Source: JBGTCD01 sp041749015
Lineage (GTDB): Bacteria; Bacteroidota; Bacteroidia; Cytophagales; Cyclobacteriaceae
DNA length: 11,188 nt
Direction of reading: 5' to 3'
Assembly: GCA_041749015.1 (NCBI GenBank)
Contig: JBGTCD010000156.1
Span: 1 to 11,188 of the forward strand
A program made the translations under genes and the position numbers. Shown here piece after piece: positions 1 to 5,589 of this stretch; positions within the stretch are counted from its first letter, which is position 1, and every line of letters starts with the position of its first letter. The notes beneath the pieces are model-generated. The model made no database searches and was not told the DNA's origin. It was given only the letters and a program-made list of their open reading frames with translations.

Positions 1-369
1 GATAACAAAAGAGTCTTGCTGGTAGAAGATAATGATATTAATGCATTCGTGGTGAAGAAATTCCTGCAGGATCACACCGTCTTTCACGCCAAGTCAGGGA
101 GGTCCGCCATGGAGATACTGGAGAAGGAACCGGTCGATATGGTGTTCATGGACATCAACCTGGGCAATCCGGAATTTGACGGAGTGGAGGTTTTGAGAAG
201 GATTCGTAAGCACCCTAAAATAAAAGATACCATGGTAATCGCCGTGACCAGCTACGCCCTCAAAGGTGACCGTGAAAAGTTTCTGGAGGATGGTTTCGAT
301 GAGTATGTAGCCAAACCTATAGATCGCGAAAATCTCCTAAAGTTAGTTAGTAAGTTTGGTTCTATCTGA
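1..369 (+). CDS. Response-regulator receiver (REC) domain, C-terminal part of a gene cut by the window edge
   Basis: The reading frame is open from base 1, so the gene begins outside the window; the TTG at 16 is an internal Leu codon, not a start. The 122 visible residues form one receiver domain. It has the acidic pocket E9-D10 (in LLVEDNDIN), phospho-acceptor D51 (in VFMDINL, codon 151-153), the switch Thr/Ser at T83-S84 and the conserved K105-P106. The protein stops right after helix 5, with no DNA-binding output domain. Together with the LVEDNDIN and YVAKPID signatures, this suggests the terminal REC of a hybrid histidine kinase; a single-domain CheY-like protein is also possible. It is the only plus-strand gene and converges on the polysaccharide cluster, so a functional link to that cluster is not implied. 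The family call is firm; the whole-gene architecture is inference. Confidence 0.9.
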   Translation, partial: DNKRVLLVEDNDINAFVVKKFLQDHTVFHAKSGRSAMEILEKEPVDMVFMDINLGNPEFDGVEVLRRIRKHPKIKDTMVIAVTSYALKGDREKFLEDGFDEYVAKPIDRENLLKLVSKFGSI

Positions 370-724
370 TGAGTTGATTTGAAAATGACTCAATTTGAAA
401 ATTTGAAAATGAATTAATTTGAAGATTGGATTGGAGCTGGGTGAGCTATGAAGCGTAATGGTTGGGCATTTTGATCTATAAGTCAGAGGTAATTTGAAGA
501 TTTGAAGATGATCTGATGAGTCAATTTGAAAATAAAGCTGCCAAAGAGGAAAAGTCCCCTTCTAGGAAATCGATTTTAAGCACGGCAGCGATTTCCCTTC
601 TCGTCATTTCGACTCCTAAACGTATGGAGGTCGTTTGAAAACGAATCTTCCCAGGGGAGAAATCCCCTGCTAAGGAACCCTGATTAGACTGGTTGACGTG
701 GACTATTCTAATTTTACCATGGCT
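370..724. other. Gene-free convergent spacer with AT-rich short repeats and small palindromes
   Basis: No convincing gene lies here. Bases 374-429 and 491-531 carry many copies of the short word TTTGAAAA or TTTGAAGA, often head to tail. Bases 540-690 hold several small inverted repeats: GGAAATCG/CGATTTCC at 565-572 and 589-596, TCGTT-TGAA-AACGA at 631-644, and CAGGGG-AGAAAT-CCCCTG at 652-669. The last could fold in RNA from either strand, but no T-run follows it, so it is not a clear intrinsic terminator. The 540-690 part may be a decayed interspersed repeat, since it has a GTCATTTCGA-type word at 603 and a GGAGAAATCC word at 655. That is a guess. Confidence 0.5.
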
Positions 725-920
725 AGCCACGCACCGCAGTGCGTGGCTTCTAGACAATAAATCCTAAACCCAACCTTTACCGTCATTGCGAGGTATTGGG
801 CTTTTGTGGTAGCAAAAGAACGATGCCGTGGCAATCTCGAGCATTTGACCGTGCATGTTCTATAAGCCTAAGATTGCCGCGCCGCTTGCTCACAGGCCTG
901 CGCAAGGGCTCGCAATGACG
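725..920 (+). repeat. Composite interspersed repeat, copy 1
   Basis: This copy has a 24-nt palindrome at 725-748 (arms AGCCACGCAC and GTGCGTGGCT around CGCA), a 32-nt spacer, and a 140-bp element at 781-920. The element has perfect 12-bp terminal inverted repeats, CGTCATTGCGAG at 781-792 and CTCGCAATGACG at 909-920. Nested inside it are CTTTTG/CAAAAG (801-806, 813-818) and a 10-bp arm pair containing GGCAATCT/AGATTGCC (828-837, 871-880). It lies downstream of the YdcF-like gene. No transposase is nearby, so it would be a non-autonomous (MITE- or REP-like) element. Strand is given by convention: all six copies read the same way. Confidence 0.88.
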
Positions 921-932
921 AAATTGGTTAAT

Positions 933-980
933 GTCATTGTCAAAGTCAAAGTCAGAGTTAGAGTTATAGTCAGAGTCAAC
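933..980. repeat. Imperfect hexamer tandem repeat (GTCAAA-like, 8 units)
   Basis: Eight consecutive 6-bp units fit GTCAAA/GTCAGA/GTTAGA variants from 933 to 980. The tract begins 12 bp after composite repeat copy 1 and runs into the 3' end of the YdcF-like gene, whose minus-strand TGA (976-978) lies in the last unit. Shorter traces of the same word occur beside copy 4 (about 4158-4166) and copy 6 (about 5555-5573), so the hexamer seems to belong to the gene-proximal flank of the composite repeats. Confidence 0.65.
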
Positions 981-1719
981 GTTTCCAGGACGCATAAAGC
1001 AGTCCCAGATTTTCTTTAATGCCAACACGCATCTTATCGATTTTATTAAGGGAGGGTTTGAAATGGAAAGTAGGCCGGATGGGATCTTGATGAATCAGGA
1101 ACCCTGCCGGGGCGGAATGCGGCTCCAGGCCTAGGCGGCGAAACTCATGCATGGCCCTGGGCATATGAGAAGCGCTGGTTACCAGAATCAGGGTGTGGGT
1201 CTCTCCAAACCTGGAAAAATAGGCTTCGGCCTCTTCACGGGTATTCCCTGGATCGACCAGCATGAGGGTATCTGAAGGGGATACTCCAAGCTCCAGTGAA
1301 GTCAGGGCCATCAGCTCGCCCACGGAAGTGCGGCCCGACATGGAATGCCCGGAGAGAACAAGTCTGCTATCAGGGAGCTCATGATGCAACCTCAGCCCTT
1401 CTATAAGTCTTGGTAACGCTACGTGGGAGAGCTGCTGCCCGGCAGGAAGCCGGGGATCAAGTGAGGAGCCACCACCCAGGACCAGAATATCGACAGGGCC
1501 CTTAACCGCTATCTTTGACGGGTCAAAAACCTCATATTGGGATTCCAGTTGATGGACCAGCCAAAGCGGTACAGGAGAGATATAAATCACAAAAAGCCAG
1601 GCCATGCTGATGAGCAGCATGATCCGGGACCATCCCCTCCTACCCATCCAGCGAAACAAAGCAAAGGCCCCGATCAGGAGCCAAAGGATGTTGAGGGGGT
1701 GGAGAAGAAAGGCTATCAA
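976..1719 (-). CDS. YdcF/ElyC-like DUF218 membrane protein
   Basis: The 247-residue protein has two N-terminal hydrophobic segments (about 4-23 and 33-54) followed by a DUF218 (YdcF/SanA/ElyC) domain from about residue 76. Family landmarks are VDILVLGGG (76-84), the LVLSGH strand-turn (120-125), NTREEA (159-164) and VTSASHMPRA (180-189). Length and topology match E. coli ElyC, a roughly 260-residue inner-membrane protein linked to envelope and peptidoglycan precursor biology; biochemical activity in the family is poorly defined. The start is TTG at 1719. An in-frame stop lies five codons upstream, and the first ATG (codon 25) would remove the first membrane segment. No Shine-Dalgarno is visible. 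It lies 28 nt after the stop of the CarB-like ATP-grasp gene and is probably the last gene of that transcript. A role in handling lipid-linked or envelope glycan precursors is inference. Confidence 0.85.
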   Translation of the reverse strand: MIAFLLHPLNILWLLIGAFALFRWMGRRGWSRIMLLISMAWLFVIYISPVPLWLVHQLESQYEVFDPSKIAVKGPVDILVLGGGSSLDPRLPAGQQLSHVALPRLIEGLRLHHELPDSRLVLSGHSMSGRTSVGELMALTSLELGVSPSDTLMLVDPGNTREEAEAYFSRFGETHTLILVTSASHMPRAMHEFRRLGLEPHSAPAGFLIHQDPIRPTFHFKPSLNKIDKMRVGIKENLGLLYASWKR

Positions 1720-1747
1720 GGGTAAATGAGGTTAATTATTTTTAGAA

Positions 1748-2845
1748 TCACTTTAATAGGTCTTTTTCTTTCATCAGGACCGGATGGGCATCAACATCTC
1801 TAAGGAAAATCAGACCTTCCTCAAATTCATACATATTATAGGCCGTGTCAAAACTAGTATCACCGGCCAGCAAACGCACCGTATCATCTGCAAAATTAGC
1901 CCCTCCTGCAGCAAAACATTGGGTAAAGGCCACATGGCGGATGTTGATCTCAGTGATCAGGGGTTTCCCATCCTCATTTTCTTTGAAATCCAGCGTAAAA
2001 AAGCCGTGCTTCTTAGACTTCGTTCTTTGAAATAAATGGTCCAAGGCCTTTTCAGCAATAGCAACCAGGTCAGGCTCATTGATCAGTCTGCCGAAGCTGG
2101 TATTTCCGGTAATGCCGGATGGTGCCACTTTGGACATGATATACTGGACCCTCTCAGCACATGCCGACCGGACCAAAACACCATCAAAATACAGTAGTTT
2201 GCAGGCCAGGTTCCTTCCGGGCAGGTAGGCACTGGCCAAAAAATGATTGACCTCCGGATTGATGCTTACCCAATTCTCCAGGGCTTGTTGATTTTCGACC
2301 TTTAGGGAGCCCAGTCCACTGGTACCGGAGCTACTGCGAACCCAGAAAGGGTATTTGAGCTTGTGGGAAACATTTTCAAGGCCCCCTTTTTCTCTGGAAA
2401 AACCAATGGATTCCGGCACTAAACCCAAGGGCGCAAGCATTTCGGTCATTTGGGTCTTGTCGAACAGGGCCTGCGCAAGGTCAAGGTCCGGGATAAGCGC
2501 TTTACAAGGCAAGTCGCCTTCCTTTTGCTTTCTGGCCCATTCCAGCACTTCAAGTTCCGGCAATATGACGGCCAAATCTATCTTCTCTTTGATGATTATA
2601 GTTTCAATTGCCTCCCAATAACCGGGATCAGAAGCTGCAGGAATCACCTGGGTTTTATAAAATAAATCCTTCCTGTACAGGCCTATGGCAAGTGGATTAA
2701 TATCCGTACCGAATATGGTGTAATTTGACTTTATACCATATTTTTTCAGACTGATAGCAAAGCTCCTGGGCGTAGGCCCACCTACTCCTGTGATTAAGAT
2801 TTTTATAGGCTCATTTTTTATACTATTGAGATTTTTTTGAGACAT
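1748..2845 (-). CDS. ATP-grasp protein, carbamoyl-phosphate-synthase-like
   Basis: The 365-residue protein starts at ATG (2843-2845). It opens with a nucleotide-fold pre-ATP-grasp region: KILITGVGG (15-23), then the second-strand acid D48 in FGTDINP, and ILPELE (94-99). The ATP-grasp fold follows, with PFWVRSSSGTSGLGS (166-180) as the ATP-binding loop. The metal-ligand strand is LDFKENEDGKPLITEINIRH, residues 285-304, giving D286, E299 and N301. These are the hallmarks of carboxylate-amine/thiol ligases that work through an acyl-phosphate. The layout resembles CarB-type ATP-grasp proteins often found in capsule and antibiotic loci, whose acceptors are mostly unknown. Joining an amino acid or similar group to a sugar or sugar precursor is a plausible role, but it is inference. 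It lies between composite repeat copy 2 and the YdcF-like gene. Family confident, substrate unknown. Confidence 0.85.
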   Translation of the reverse strand: MSQKNLNSIKNEPIKILITGVGGPTPRSFAISLKKYGIKSNYTIFGTDINPLAIGLYRKDLFYKTQVIPAASDPGYWEAIETIIIKEKIDLAVILPELEVLEWARKQKEGDLPCKALIPDLDLAQALFDKTQMTEMLAPLGLVPESIGFSREKGGLENVSHKLKYPFWVRSSSGTSGLGSLKVENQQALENWVSINPEVNHFLASAYLPGRNLACKLLYFDGVLVRSACAERVQYIMSKVAPSGITGNTSFGRLINEPDLVAIAEKALDHLFQRTKSKKHGFFTLDFKENEDGKPLITEINIRHVAFTQCFAAGGANFADDTVRLLAGDTSFDTAYNMYEFEEGLIFLRDVDAHPVLMKEKDLLK

Positions 2846-2898
2846 TTTTCTGAAACCAATTTAGCTTAAAGTTAAGCACAACTCTTGAATGTATTTTT

Positions 2899-3096
2899 AG
2901 CCACGCACCGCAGTGCGAGGCTCCTGGGCAATAAATCCAAAAACACCAATATTAAACGTCATTGCGAGGTATAGAGCTTTTGCGGTAGCAAAAGAACGAT
3001 GCCGTGGCAATCTCGATAAAATGTTAGCGATCGTTCCCTTACTCTGAGATTTCCGCGCCGCTTGTCCACAGGCCTACGCCAGGGCTCGCAATGACG
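2899..3096 (+). repeat. Composite interspersed repeat, copy 2 (left half of a dimer)
   Basis: The palindrome is at 2899-2922 (one mismatch: the right arm reads GTGCGAGGCT), followed by a 34-nt spacer and a 140-bp element at 2957-3096 with perfect 12-bp terminal inverted repeats. The inner CTTTTG/CAAAAG stem is kept. The second inner arm reads AGATTTCC in place of AGATTGCC. It sits upstream of the CarB-like ATP-grasp gene and is separated by only 24 nt from copy 3, forming a head-to-tail pair. Confidence 0.88.
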
Positions 3097-3120
3097 AAAT
3101 TATAGTTTAGATTCCAAGTT

Positions 3121-3318
3121 AGCCACGCACTGCTGTGTGTGGCTTCTGGGCATTAAATCCAAAAACACCAACATTAACCGTCATTGCGAGGCATGGGGCT
3201 TTTGCGGTAGCAAAAGGACGATGCCGTGGCAATCTGGATAAAGTGCCCGCAATCGTATCTTTACCCTGAGATTGCCGCGCCGCTCTCGCGCAGGCCTACG
3301 CAAGGGCTCGCAATGACG
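3121..3318 (+). repeat. Composite interspersed repeat, copy 3 (right half of a dimer)
   Basis: The palindrome is at 3121-3144 (loop TGCT; the right arm GTGTGTGGCT pairs through one G-T wobble), with a 34-nt spacer and a 140-bp element at 3179-3318. The terminal 12-mers are perfect. It ends 7 nt before the minus-strand stop codon of the sugar transferase gene, so it begins almost at once after that gene in its reading direction. The spacer sequence is nearly the same as that of copy 2. Confidence 0.88.
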
Positions 3319-3325
3319 TTAATAA

Positions 3326-3931
3326 TCAATTCGTCCCATCAAAAGGCTGCATGGGCCGGGCGGCAGACTGGTTGACGCCTTCCCTTTTGAGAATTTTTAA
3401 TATGGTGAGCCAAAATATCTTAAAGTCCAGAGAAAATGAGATATGATCCACATAATACACATCCAGTTCAAATCTCCTTTTCCAGGAAATGGCATTCCGG
3501 CCGTTGACCTGGGCCCAGCCGGTGATCCCGGGCCGGACCTCATGCCTCCGGTTTTGTTCGGCAGAATACAACTGCACGTACTTAAACAGTAAAGGCCGTG
3601 GGCCGATCAGACTCATCTCACCTTTTAGCACATTGATCAACTGTGGGAGCTCATCCAAGGATAGCTTTCTGACCATGTTACCAATAGGTGTCATCCGATT
3701 AACATCAGGAAGAAGCTGCCCATCTTCACCCTTTTTGTCATTCATGGTTTTGAATTTAATGATTCTGAAAGGCTTCAGAGCCTTCCCAGGCCGCTCCTGG
3801 AAGAAAAAGGGTTTCCCACTATTCTGAAACAGTAGAAACAACCATGTCAAAACAAAAAAAGGCGCGGTAATCAGCAGCACAAGGATGGAAAGGAGGATAT
3901 CAAGAGGGCGTTTTAGGAAGTTTTTGTACAT
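3326..3931 (-). CDS. Initiating phosphoglycosyl transferase, small PglC/WcaJ-type bacterial sugar transferase
   Basis: The 201-residue, single-domain protein has the size of the small monotopic enzymes such as Campylobacter PglC, not the large WcaJ/WbaP form with extra membrane helices. It begins KRPLDILLS, followed by the reentrant membrane helix (about 10-35). It then shows FFQERPG (43-49), IKFKTM (58-63), SLDELPQL (91-98) with the catalytic Asp-Glu dyad D93-E94, MSLIGPRPL (106-114) and the RPGITGWAQVNGRN stretch. The family transfers a phospho-sugar from a UDP-sugar to undecaprenyl phosphate at the cytoplasmic face of the inner membrane, the first step of repeat-unit assembly. The actual sugar cannot be read from the sequence; no PglD/PglE-type partners for bacillosamine are in the window. 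The start is ATG (3929-3931). The gene is isolated by composite repeats on both sides. Family assignment is very secure. Confidence 0.95.
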   Translation of the reverse strand: MYKNFLKRPLDILLSILVLLITAPFFVLTWLFLLFQNSGKPFFFQERPGKALKPFRIIKFKTMNDKKGEDGQLLPDVNRMTPIGNMVRKLSLDELPQLINVLKGEMSLIGPRPLLFKYVQLYSAEQNRRHEVRPGITGWAQVNGRNAISWKRRFELDVYYVDHISFSLDFKIFWLTILKILKREGVNQSAARPMQPFDGTN

Positions 3932-3954
3932 TAATTTAACTTATTTCCATATTT

Positions 3955-4151
3955 AGCCACGCACTGCAGTGCGTGGCTTCTGGGTAACGAGTCACAACTC
4001 CAATAAATAAACGTCATTGCGAGGCATGGAGCTTTTGCAATAGCAAAAGAAAGATGCCGTGGCAATCTCGAGCATTTGACCGTGCTCGTTCTTTAAGCCT
4101 AAGATTGCCGCGCCGCTCTCGCACAGGCCTATGCAAAGGCTCGCAATGACG
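3955..4151 (+). repeat. Composite interspersed repeat, copy 4
   Basis: It has a perfect 24-nt palindrome at 3955-3978 (arms AGCCACGCAC/GTGCGTGGCT, loop TGCA), a 33-nt spacer and a 140-bp element at 4012-4151 with perfect 12-bp terminal inverted repeats. The inner stem reads CTTTTG-CAATAG-CAAAAG. It fills the gap between the sugar transferase start and the stop of the ATP-grasp gene at 4170. The word AGTCAAAGTC follows it at 4158. Confidence 0.88.
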
Positions 4152-4169
4152 TAAATAGTCAAAGTCGAT

Positions 4170-5177
4170 TTAGCCAAAAGCCAATAACTTCTCCTTCAAC
4201 CCCCTGCCAACCGGTAACTGCCAAAGCAACTTGCACCAGTCGTGATTCCCTTCTATGAGCCCGGGACCTTGTTCGGTGACCACAACATCCCAGCCGATAG
4301 ACCTGTTTTGCGGATGCTCAAGGGCGGCTCTTTTTACCATTTCCATTATTTCATTCCAGAAAGGTATCTGAAACCCTTCGATCTCCTTCCCGGTTACTGG
4401 GTGTAATTCTTCCGGTGACTTCGTGATATCGCTATACACTCCAGGTCCGTTTACCCTGCCTGTATTGTCATCTACAGGAGCAGCTAAATTGCCTGCAGCA
4501 AGATTATCTATCGAGGAATTAACCGATATCCTAAGCCGGCATCCAAGAATTTCCACCTTATTATCTTCGGTTAATTGCGTGAATATCCGCACCGTATTGA
4601 CTGCTGATGGAGACAGAGCAGTCAATTTAGGATGCTGGATGATGAATTCCTCTACCAGGTCATATTCTGTGGTTTTAAGGAATTGAATCATGGAATCTAT
4701 GGTGTAGTCACTGGCTGGTTTGATCAGTACCTGAGCACCACATTTACCATCAGCTGCTTTGAATACGATCTTCCCTGATGGATTTTGAAGGAGAGCCTTG
4801 CCCAAATCAGGGTCGTTTTGCAGGGATTCCAGGTCTGCTACCTTATGGATCAGGAATTGTTTGTAAGCCCTGGCAAATAGCCTTTTATCATCCAGGATAT
4901 GGCGCTCATTTTTAGGGTTCATTTTTAATTGAAATTCGTACATGAACCCTGTCCCTGCCCAGGTCATTTTTTCTTCATGGCCTATTTCAAAGAACCTGAA
5001 TTGGAAGTACTCCAGTATAGAGATATTGTATTTGAAAACGGATATGATAATGCGCCACCATATCCTGCTGCTTGACTGGCCTGTATTTGCTTTTGTATAG
5101 GCCATAAATTTCCTGAACAGCTTCCAGTCGAGCTTTTTAAGGTAGTATCCAATGTAGATTAGGCGTTTAATTTTCAT
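4170..5177 (-). CDS. Sugar-transfer-associated ATP-grasp protein
   Basis: The 335-residue protein starts at ATG (5175-5177). A basic, aromatic N-terminal region (1-65) is followed by an ATP-grasp fold. The nucleotide-binding strand is VFKAADGKCG (138-147), and the middle holds PSAVNTVRIFTQL and DNLAAGNLAAPVD. The end shows HPVTGKEIEGFQIPFW and IGWDVVVTEQGP, then LIEGNHDW, giving probable metal ligands D297, E309 and N311. This pattern matches the ATPgrasp_ST family, named for its association with sugar-transfer genes; its reaction is not established. ATP-grasp enzymes generally join a carboxylate to an amine or thiol through an acyl-phosphate, so an acylated or aminoacylated sugar is a reasonable but unproven guess. 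The gene is the immediate transcriptional predecessor of the PglC-like gene, separated only by composite repeat copy 4. It shares no recognisable sequence with the CarB-like protein beyond the fold motifs. Confidence 0.85.
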   Translation of the reverse strand: MKIKRLIYIGYYLKKLDWKLFRKFMAYTKANTGQSSSRIWWRIIISVFKYNISILEYFQFRFFEIGHEEKMTWAGTGFMYEFQLKMNPKNERHILDDKRLFARAYKQFLIHKVADLESLQNDPDLGKALLQNPSGKIVFKAADGKCGAQVLIKPASDYTIDSMIQFLKTTEYDLVEEFIIQHPKLTALSPSAVNTVRIFTQLTEDNKVEILGCRLRISVNSSIDNLAAGNLAAPVDDNTGRVNGPGVYSDITKSPEELHPVTGKEIEGFQIPFWNEIMEMVKRAALEHPQNRSIGWDVVVTEQGPGLIEGNHDWCKLLWQLPVGRGLKEKLLAFG

Positions 5178-5214
5178 TTAGACATGCTAAGGGCTTGAAT
5201 TTATTTCGGAATTT

Positions 5215-5412
5215 AGCCACGCACCACAGTGCGTGGCTTCTGGACAAATAATCAAAAACAACCAATATTAACCGTCATTGCGAGGCATGGGGCTTTTTCG
5301 GTAGAAAAATAGCGATGTTGTGGCAATCCCGATAAAATGTCTGCAATCGATACTTAACTCTGAGATTGCCGCGCCACTCTCGCTCAGGCCTACGCTAAGG
5401 CTCGCAATGACG
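5215..5412 (+). repeat. Composite interspersed repeat, copy 5 (left half of a dimer)
   Basis: It has a perfect 24-nt palindrome at 5215-5238 (loop CACA), a 34-nt spacer and a 140-bp element at 5273-5412 with perfect 12-bp terminal inverted repeats. The inner first stem has drifted to CTTTTTCGGTAGAAAAAT, and the second arm is GTGGCAATCC. It is 37 nt upstream of the ATP-grasp start and 25 nt from copy 6. Confidence 0.87.
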
Positions 5413-5437
5413 AAAATATATTTTTGTTTCCATGTTT

Positions 5438-5536
5438 AGCCACCCACCGCAGTGCGTGGCTTCTAGTCAGCAAGTCAAAACTCCAATAAATAACTGCCAT
5501 CCCTAGGCAGTATCAAGGCTTCCGTTTGCAATGACG
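5438..5536 (+). repeat. Composite interspersed repeat, copy 6, internally deleted
   Basis: The palindrome at 5438-5461 has one mismatch (left arm AGCCACCCAC). The usual 32-nt spacer follows, but the 140-bp element is reduced to 43 bp at 5494-5536. The left terminus is degenerate (CTGCCATCCCTAGGCAGT); the right end keeps GCAATGACG. About 97 bp of the interior is missing. It forms a head-to-tail pair with copy 5, with the same 222-223-bp period seen for copies 2 and 3. Confidence 0.75.
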
Positions 5537-5570
5537 AAAATGGTTAGTATCATTGTTATAGTCAAAGTTA

Positions 5571-5589
5571 AGTTAGCCTACGGCTAACT
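5571..5589 (-). terminator. Hairpin at the end of the deacetylase-like gene, possible weak terminator
   Basis: AGTTAGCC-TAC-GGCTAACT is a perfect 8-bp inverted repeat with a 3-nt loop. The TAG stop of the minus-strand gene (5584-5586) lies in the 5' arm of the RNA hairpin. The downstream minus-strand sequence (TTAACTTTGACT) has only a weak U-run, so rho-independent termination is doubtful; RNA 3'-end protection is an alternative. Confidence 0.35.

Noticed and set aside
16..18. TTG as the start of the receiver-domain gene
   Set aside because: The frame is open from base 1, and the residues before it (DNKRV) belong to the first strand of the receiver fold.
725..748. 24-nt palindrome as an intrinsic terminator
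   Set aside because: The stem is strong, but no T-run follows it on either strand in any of the copies, so rho-independent termination is not supported.
521..757. Minus-strand open frame of 78 codons
   Set aside because: It runs through the composite-repeat palindrome and the spacer with small inverted repeats, has no family motif, and looks like translated repeat sequence.
783..1028. Minus-strand open frame of 81 codons
   Set aside because: It is a translation of composite repeat copy 1 and the hexamer tract, and it overlaps the end of the well-supported YdcF-like gene in another frame.
2355..2665. Plus-strand open frames opposite the CarB-like ATP-grasp gene
   Set aside because: They are antisense shadows of a gene with clear motifs and show no family features of their own; the same applies to the other plus-strand frames opposite the cluster genes.
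3992..4177. Minus-strand open frame of 61 codons
   Set aside because: It lies almost wholly within composite repeat copy 4, and no equivalent frame is kept open across the other copies.
725..5536. Possible CRISPR array or attachment sites
   Set aside because: The units are about 198 bp, are separated by whole genes, lack unique short spacers and have no cas genes or integrase nearby.
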